Of a DNA stretch of 64,000 nucleotides, positions 58,074 through 64,000 are shown in pieces. A program made the translations under genes and the position numbers. The stretch is from Enoplolaimus lenunculus (taxonomy: Eukaryota; Nematoda; Enoplea; Enoplida; Thoracostomopsidae): contig JASANG010002725.1 of assembly GCA_030248215.1 (NCBI GenBank), positions 124,001 through 188,000 on the forward strand, written 5' to 3'. Within the stretch, counting starts at the first letter, position 1. Each line of letters starts with the position of its first letter. The notes below the pieces were generated by a model. The model was not told the origin of the DNA, made no database searches, and was given only the letters and a program-made list of their open reading frames with translations.

Positions 58074-58998
58074 ATTTTTGAGACGGCCTGGATGTCGTTC
58101 TTTTAAGTGGAGTCAAATTGTTGGGTATAAATTTTACAATGACTTTTCGTTTAATATCTTGTCATGCAGCGGTTATTTTGAATTTTGGCTTAGCTGTCTT
58201 AAACGGTTGTGCTAAAATTTAGGAGTTTAAGGGCTTCGTTTTAGGCAAAAGGACGCCCAGGTTTTAGTGCCGTGATCCCCAAGGAAAACGGCAATCATAT
58301 TTTGACTCTCATGCATTAACAGTGTATTTCTACTTAATTTGCATGCCTATTTTAGTATATATAGCATGTACTAAAGAAGTTGCATCATATACATATTAAA
58401 TTAACTACAATACGTGCCACGTGATGCTTGCGAATTTCTATTTGCGCTGTATTGCATGACTGCATGCATTTTCTTATATCTTTTATTAGCCGCTGTGAAG
58501 AAAACCTTTGCAGATGCCGCAGTAGCTCAGTCGGTTTGCAGGTTGATTTGCATATTCCGTGCTTTGCAAAACTGGTAGCTTTAGTTCGATGACAGCTTGG
58601 GGCGTGGAATTGCAGATAAGGCTCAGAACGGTTTTAGGCTGTTAGTGATCTAAAAGTTTTGGGTAAATTGCATAACATTTGAAGCGGCCTTGGGCTCGGA
58701 TAATCAGTTGTGCCCTTTAATTTGCAATCAGCGTTTGATGTCTATGTCTTCAATGAAATTGTTGTGCACGTTGCAGTAATTGCAAAGTTGTGCGTGACCT
58801 GATTTGTGATTTGTTTTGCTGTATGTCATTCGCAGTCAATTTCTCGTTTCCGTTGGTCCGCAACTTGTAAGTTTAAAAATTATCCGTTCTTCAACAACTT
58901 ATTAATGCCGCTTTGAAGAGATTTAAAAACATTAGTGAGAAGTTATTTACTATACGAGTATAGACTGAAATTTTTTAAAGTGGTCTAAAACACTGAAT
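58074..58998. other. Gene B 3' flank with a tRNA-derived segment
   Basis: Apart from the SINE-like segment at 58516, nothing was recognised. Confidence 0.4.
58516..58610 (+). repeat. tRNA-derived, SINE-like segment
   Basis: GCCGCAGTAGCTCAGTCGGT is a tRNA 5' part with a perfect A-box form (TAGCTCAGTCGG). About 55 bases later TTAGTTCGATGAC is a weak B box. The spacing is too long and the acceptor ends do not pair, so it is not a functional tRNA. No clear tail or target duplication was found. Confidence 0.45.
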
Positions 58999-59247
58999 GC
59001 ACACAAAAAAGTATTTCGGAATTTAATATTCGGAAAAGTATTTTCTGTGTCAAATCTGAAAAGTTTTCCTGATATTTAAGACAATTTTTCTAAAAATAAC
59101 TGGAAAACGTTTATTTTCAGACTTTATTTCAAAGCTTTTTTGAAAACTTTTCTGTTGTAACAAAAATACTTTTCAAGTGTGCCTTGCTAATTATATTTCT
59201 TAAATGTAAGACATTTTTTCTTAAATATCAGAAATACTATTTGAGTG
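58999..59247 (+). mobile_element. MITE with AATATTTCTGA-type ends, downstream of gene B
   Basis: The counterpart of 45883-46131, in the same orientation. The blocks AAGTATTTTCTGTG, GACAATTTTTCTAAAAATAA and AAACACTTTTCAAGTG (here AAATACTTTTCAAGTG) are shared in order. It may have moved with the gene duplication or inserted separately. Confidence 0.65.
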
Positions 59248-59874
59248 TTCTTACAGTTACAAGGTCTTGATCGTGACTTGCTTATGAACGGGTTCCGCGG
59301 TAAAAACAAATTTTTCCTAACGATGTTAATTTTTGTTCAAAACTGCATTAAATCATATAGCCCATTTTCTTAAACGGTTATGTTTTATGCCTGATTCATA
59401 CAAGATATGTGTACCCCGTCTTTCTGCCCTTTCAGGGACTGCTTGTTGTCATCTTTATTTATGGGCAAATGTTCACAATTTTATGCACTACACAGCGTGC
59501 AAACTACTGCATACAAATTGTACATTATTCTGGTTGTTGCATGTAATTGCAAAATGCACCATACGAACGTCTCATATTCAGAACCAACAGCTGCCGTGCG
59601 GCTTAATGCTTGTTTATAGCGACTTTCATTGAAATATTTCGTGTTCAATACAGCGCTGAATTCGATTGAAACGTAATTTTTATGCGAGTTAATATACAAT
59701 GAATCCGAAATCATTAAGTTGCGAATAAAATACTATTATTAATGCGTTAAAAGTCTTTCAACACTATTTTGACCATTTTTGCTGTAAAAGAATTCCCATG
59801 TTCATTGGTTAAGCGGCGACGGACAGCGCCATATGGTATTGTTAATAAAGTACAGCCCCAAACTTTATGCATAA
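59248..59874. other. Spacer, nothing recognised
   Basis: Several short open frames overlap here on both strands, none with splice support or a recognisable motif. Confidence 0.4.
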
Positions 59875-60404
59875 GGGCTGCGCTATACTTGACGTTACCG
59901 ATTGTGCGCTTGGGATCTGTTTTGTCCCCTACCCATAGCAGAGAGAAACAAAAAGTGCCCACAACCTGGGACCTTCTTTAGCTACGTCGGTTTGTTCCCA
60001 TAACCGTCTGTTTTAACAAATATACAATTCATCAAAAAAAAAAACAAAAAAAAACATCGTATGTAATCGTACGTAAGCTACGAGTAGACATCTCGACTCT
60101 ACCATATGGGTAGGTCAATATTTCAAAAACCTAGCTATGTGCAACATTTCATTTTCTGTTGGTATCCATATGGGTAACAAAAAAGTTAGTGTGTACCGCC
60201 ATGGGCACCGTGACAAAACAGGTACCAAGCGCAGCGCTATACTTGACGTCCGGCGCCGTCTCTAACCGTCTGTCATCATATGTAATCGTACGTAAGTTAT
60301 ACTTGCGTACGATACCGCACGGTGACAGACGTCTCGTAAGCGTTAACGACGGCACCGTCCGGGTAACGAATGGCGCCGCACGTCAAAAAACTATAGTGCA
60401 ACCC
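59875..60404. mobile_element. TAA-flanked MITE, GGGTTGC ends
   Basis: TAA flanks both sides (59872-59874 and 60405-60407). The ends read GGGCTGCGCTATACTTGACG and, reverse-complemented, GGGTTGCACTATAGTTTTTT then GACGT. A second internal copy of the GCGCTATACTTGACGTCC end at about 60235 suggests one element inside another. AATCGTACGTAAG palindromes recur. A 3-bp TWA target fits PIF/Harbinger. A fragment of the same family lies at 49955. Confidence 0.6.
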
Positions 60405-61085
60405 TAACACACCAGGTTTTATATAATAATTTGGTAATTTTAACGGTTCACAAACACTTGTGATCGAACAGTTTACATAGTTTATATTACATATTAGTTT
60501 TTAGACAAAAGTATGCTGATGCTTGAATCTGTATAAACTAAATTGTGCCTTGCATGTTGCAAACCGGAATTCCCCCAGCGGAACGACGCAAAATTAAATA
60601 TCTACATCATGACCATGCTTAAATTGCAATTTGGCTTCTTTGCAAACCGCTTGCACATTGGTGTCACAACTTCTTCTTGCTCGCTAGATTTCTTCGCAAA
60701 ATTCTTTGCTTGACGCTGCACCCTCTCTAATAGCGCCCACCAAACCACCGTTTGGAGACAGTCCGGCCTAAAAGGGCTCAGCGGTGTATATCAAAATCAA
60801 TTTGTGACACTTTTAAGTATTTCATCTAAAGGGAACGTTTTCAAAAAGTTTGACTACAATAGGATACATTCGATGAAACAGTGCCCAACTCCAACCGAAA
60901 GTGTTATTTTCGAGAGAGTGTCATATGAGATATGCTGGGTCAACCTGAGATTTCCAGTCGAGGAACGTTGGATTCGGCACTTGGACCGTGAAACAATAAC
61001 GTTTATGTGCAAATGAAAGATATAATACAGCAAACATGCAGGAAAGTTGGCCAAAATACCCATCATGAGCGTTTTTAGTCTACAG
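60405..61085. other. Spacer with an open segment
   Basis: A 70-codon open segment at 60804-61016 (containing ERVSYEICWVNLRFPVEERW) reads as possible coding sequence, but its splice edges are weak and no family was recognised. A probability cannot be given beyond low. Confidence 0.25.
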
Positions 61086-61283
61086 GTTGATAGCAGACTT
61101 CAGCTGGAATGTATTTTCAATCCCGAACAGGGACTTAATAAACTGGATCCGGAACTTTTACGCAAATTTTTTAGCTATCCATTTGGTGAGAGAATCCATT
61201 TTTGTATGGCATATAAGACTCTTCAATCCCGCTTGTTAGCTTGTTATTTCAATTGTATTACGTTTACAAAAGTCTTTAAATTG
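61086..61283 (+). CDS. Possible exon, faint DEG/ENaC exon 2 likeness
   Basis: An acceptor TTTTTAGTCTACAG in phase 0 is followed by an open segment. ELLRKFFSYPFGERIHFC can be laid against MDFIRYYAYPCERMIIS of exon 2 in the DEG/ENaC genes, which also starts in phase 0. The likeness is short and may be chance. No matching exon 1, 3 or 4 was found around it, so at best it is a fragment of a third copy. Confidence 0.2.
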
Positions 61284-64000
61284 TAACTTTGAAGGCAAAC
61301 CATTCAGTGTAAATGTAACGCCGAATAATATTGCACATTACACCTATCACCGGTAAAACTGACCGTCAATGGGTGATCATCATCGTGAATCGAAACGTTC
61401 TCGTCTGTACGACATCACTGTAGTTAGGGTCGTATAATCACACATTTCTTTATGGTTTTGTCGCAAGTTATCGTAAATTTTTATTCAAAAACATTTGATC
61501 ATATTGTTCTGAGCCAAAGAAAGTATAACCTCTATTGGAACAGTGAAGAGTGTTTTCAAATGCAATATGATAAGCTGTACTCCAAACATTTCTGTTGAAA
61601 TGTATGCGAAAAGTATTTCCGCATGCATGGGCCTAATTTAGCCAGAACCATAATCATAGCAACCTGCTTTATTTGTGAGGAATACCAACTATGCGCTTTA
61701 ACCCGCCGTTTGCCATTTTTAAATGAAAATTTTTGCGCGTGTAAAGAATCATAAATTTTAACCCGCGCTTTGAAATTCTTTACCCTCGGGTATACCCGCG
61801 TTAAAATTTTCTTTTCCGTACCCGCGTCACCCGCAACTACCTGCAGGTACCCGCGGGTACCCGCGGGAGCGTGGAGCTAGCTTTGTGTGGGTCGAGTCTG
61901 GCAAAAAATATGCCATAAACCTGGGTATTCTAAAAGCCTGTAAACATACCTTTTCCTGGCCTTCAAAAATTGGGAGAGGGAATTATCCCATTATTCATCC
62001 AACTGGCGGATCTAGTAGGGCCGCTCCGGCCAAAGCCACACATCAGGAATCTAAAACAAGATTTTGATTTAATGCGGTCTCCATTTTAGGAATTCTTGGA
62101 TCTGCCACTCATTCCTCTCCTTAAATCAGCCTTCACAGTGACGGGAGTGTGAGAAAAACCAATTTGTCACGGTTTTCGGCGACGTTTCGTCGCAGCTTTG
62201 CGAGTAATTTACTAAGATTTATAAAAAAGTTTGTTTTTCGTTTTTTCGACCCCCTCGGAAAAAACCCAAAAAAACCTGAAAAAACCGTTTTTAAGTTGGT
62301 TTTTTCCGGGGCTCAACTGTGCATGTACGTCTGAAATATTTAGGTATAGATTTTTCCACGCCAAGTTAATTAAACAATTGACGTTATAACAATAAAAACG
62401 TTAACCAGAACCAATTGATTGACAGTGTCCGGAACTAACTTCCGGTCTCGGGTTGTCATCCTGAAACTAGAACGCAGACCTGCAATCCCGAACCCGGTAC
62501 TTGCGGTCAAATCTTTGACTGCAAGTATTTGAAAAATATTTTTAAACAGAAATTGGACGTTTAAACGTGACGTTGCGTAATTTTTTTACGTTTGAATACA
62601 GTGTTTTTGAGTGAAGTTACAGTTTTGACGATGTTAATTCCAGTTAGCTAACACCGTCTTGTGCCATGGTACACAGTCGTCCAGTGCCGAAACAATAGAC
62701 GGCACCGCGTACAATATTAAAAATAAATATGGTTTTACTTGCGGCGCTGCCTGGCGCATATCTTAAAAGTTAGTGGCCGCAGTAGAATTTACAATGAACG
62801 CAGTCACAGGAGTGGTTTTTGGAGTCAAACTTTTCGCTTTTGGATTTTTTGAGATTCTTTTTTCATTTTATTATACAGGGAGCTTCGATGCTTATTGGTA
62901 GAAAAACACATGAACAATCTTCGACAACTTCTCTTCTGAGTCTTTATAGTGTCTGCATTTACGAGCCTGATTTTATATAAGCAGATACTGGCATGACAAT
63001 GTTGCAAAATTTTTACTGTCTAAACTTTCAACAGCAATCTACGAAACAAAATATAAAAGAAACGTATGTGTATATGAAATTTTAACTGTAAAATAGCAAA
63101 AATCTGACACATTGTTGTATTAATATTAACAATCAAAACTCACTGTATATAATTTGGATGTCACAAAAATATCGACTCATATTTTATTCATAAACTTCGG
63201 TTGAAAAGCGAGAACGAAGGCATACGAAAAGTTGTATCGTTGAAATTTTGCACAGCGGTGGATAATTTTTGACGTAGTCAAACAATGGCGCATCCGGGTG
63301 GGGTTTACCAAGGCCATGCCATGCGACAACGATCAAAAACAAAAATTTTGTGTTAAGATTTATTACTGAAATTGTGGTTGGCTGCTCATTCGCTTTTAAA
63401 GCTTGCAAGCGTTTTTACTATTATACCGACACGCCACAGTCATAAAATTTTTAGGGTCCGCTACTGAGATGGTCGCACATGCATGGTGGAAGTTCACTGC
63501 TGTATAGTCTTACCGGATATAATAATGGGTGGGTGCTAAGAGCAGAAAATGTACTCATTGTGCGATGAAAGAGTAAGGTTTGCGAACAGCGGCAAAATAG
63601 TTGGTTTAAAATTTTTAAAACGTGTTTTTAAATTAGAAATTTTTGGGGTAAAAAATTTTGCAATCCTTTATTGTCGAATACTCGGACTTTTAACATTTTT
63701 TTGGTTTTTTGCATTTCTACTTTTAATGAAAATTTTCTTTACCAATTCTCAGTTAAAATACTTGCAGCTACGATTTCGTTTCTAGAGGAAAAGCCTCCCT
63801 GTTTTAGCGCGAGTATTGGATTTTGTATTTTTGACTTCGCTGAGTTAACAGTGAAGAATCATTTGCATTGCGAGTCGACCGAATAAGGAACCGAACGCCA
63901 GTTTAACGGAAAACCTTAACGCAAATGGTAGGTTTTGCTCCCTGTTGGAGGGAATATGCCGGCGTGCAACCCCAGTAGGAACCGCCAGTGACCAGAGACG
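61284..64000. other. Spacer with repeat fragments, no firm gene
   Basis: A fragment of the CCCGCGGGT family lies at 61697-61880 (ACCCTCGGGTATACCCGCG). A worn GGATC-ended hAT-like scrap lies at about 62005-62108. A stretch of CCGAAAA/TTTTCGG motifs at 62165-62310 resembles ones at 23670-23740 and 24240-24300. Open frames further right carry no recognisable domain. Confidence 0.4.

Overview
The window is a piece of an AT-rich invertebrate animal chromosome. Its genes are spliced with ordinary GT-AG introns, intergenic spacers are long, and more than 30 short non-autonomous DNA transposons are recognisable. The gene content (an FMRFamide-receptor-type GPCR, DEG/ENaC channels, an animal-type WDR70) is metazoan. 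The species cannot be fixed from the sequence. The DEG/ENaC N-terminus and the many TTAGGC hexamers (the nematode telomere unit, here inside dispersed repeats) make a nematode or other ecdysozoan plausible but unproven.

Layout. 1-15 kb: almost gene-free, packed with MITEs (two foldback elements sharing one 9-bp target, hAT-like elements with 8-bp duplications, a Helitron-like element, a 0.35-kb pure AAC array); two weak candidate exons at 3.8 and 7.7 kb. 15.9-18.7 kb (+): an intronless GPCR with a repetitive ~540-residue tail. 21.9-25.9 kb (-): a four-exon gene for an unrecognised secreted, cysteine-rich protein of 306 residues. 27.8-38.5 kb (-): a complete 18-exon WDR70 orthologue, 655 residues, reconstructed with every splice phase consistent; its introns hold several hAT-like relics. 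39.6-40.3 kb: a MITE carrying an array of ATATCATATGATAT dyads. 40.4-45.8 kb and 48.7-58.1 kb (+): a segmental tandem duplication carrying two DEG/ENaC channel genes with four exons each and identical exon lengths (360, 351, 372 and 198 bases). 58-64 kb: more repeats, one weak candidate exon and no firm gene.

How the genes relate. The two channels are paralogues by local duplication, and part of exon 1 looks homogenised between them. The GPCR, the secreted protein and WDR70 have no evident functional link to them or to each other. FMRFamide-type peptides act on both the GPCR family and some DEG/ENaC channels, but closeness here may be chance. No rRNA gene, CRISPR array, LTR element or other virus-derived element was recognised.
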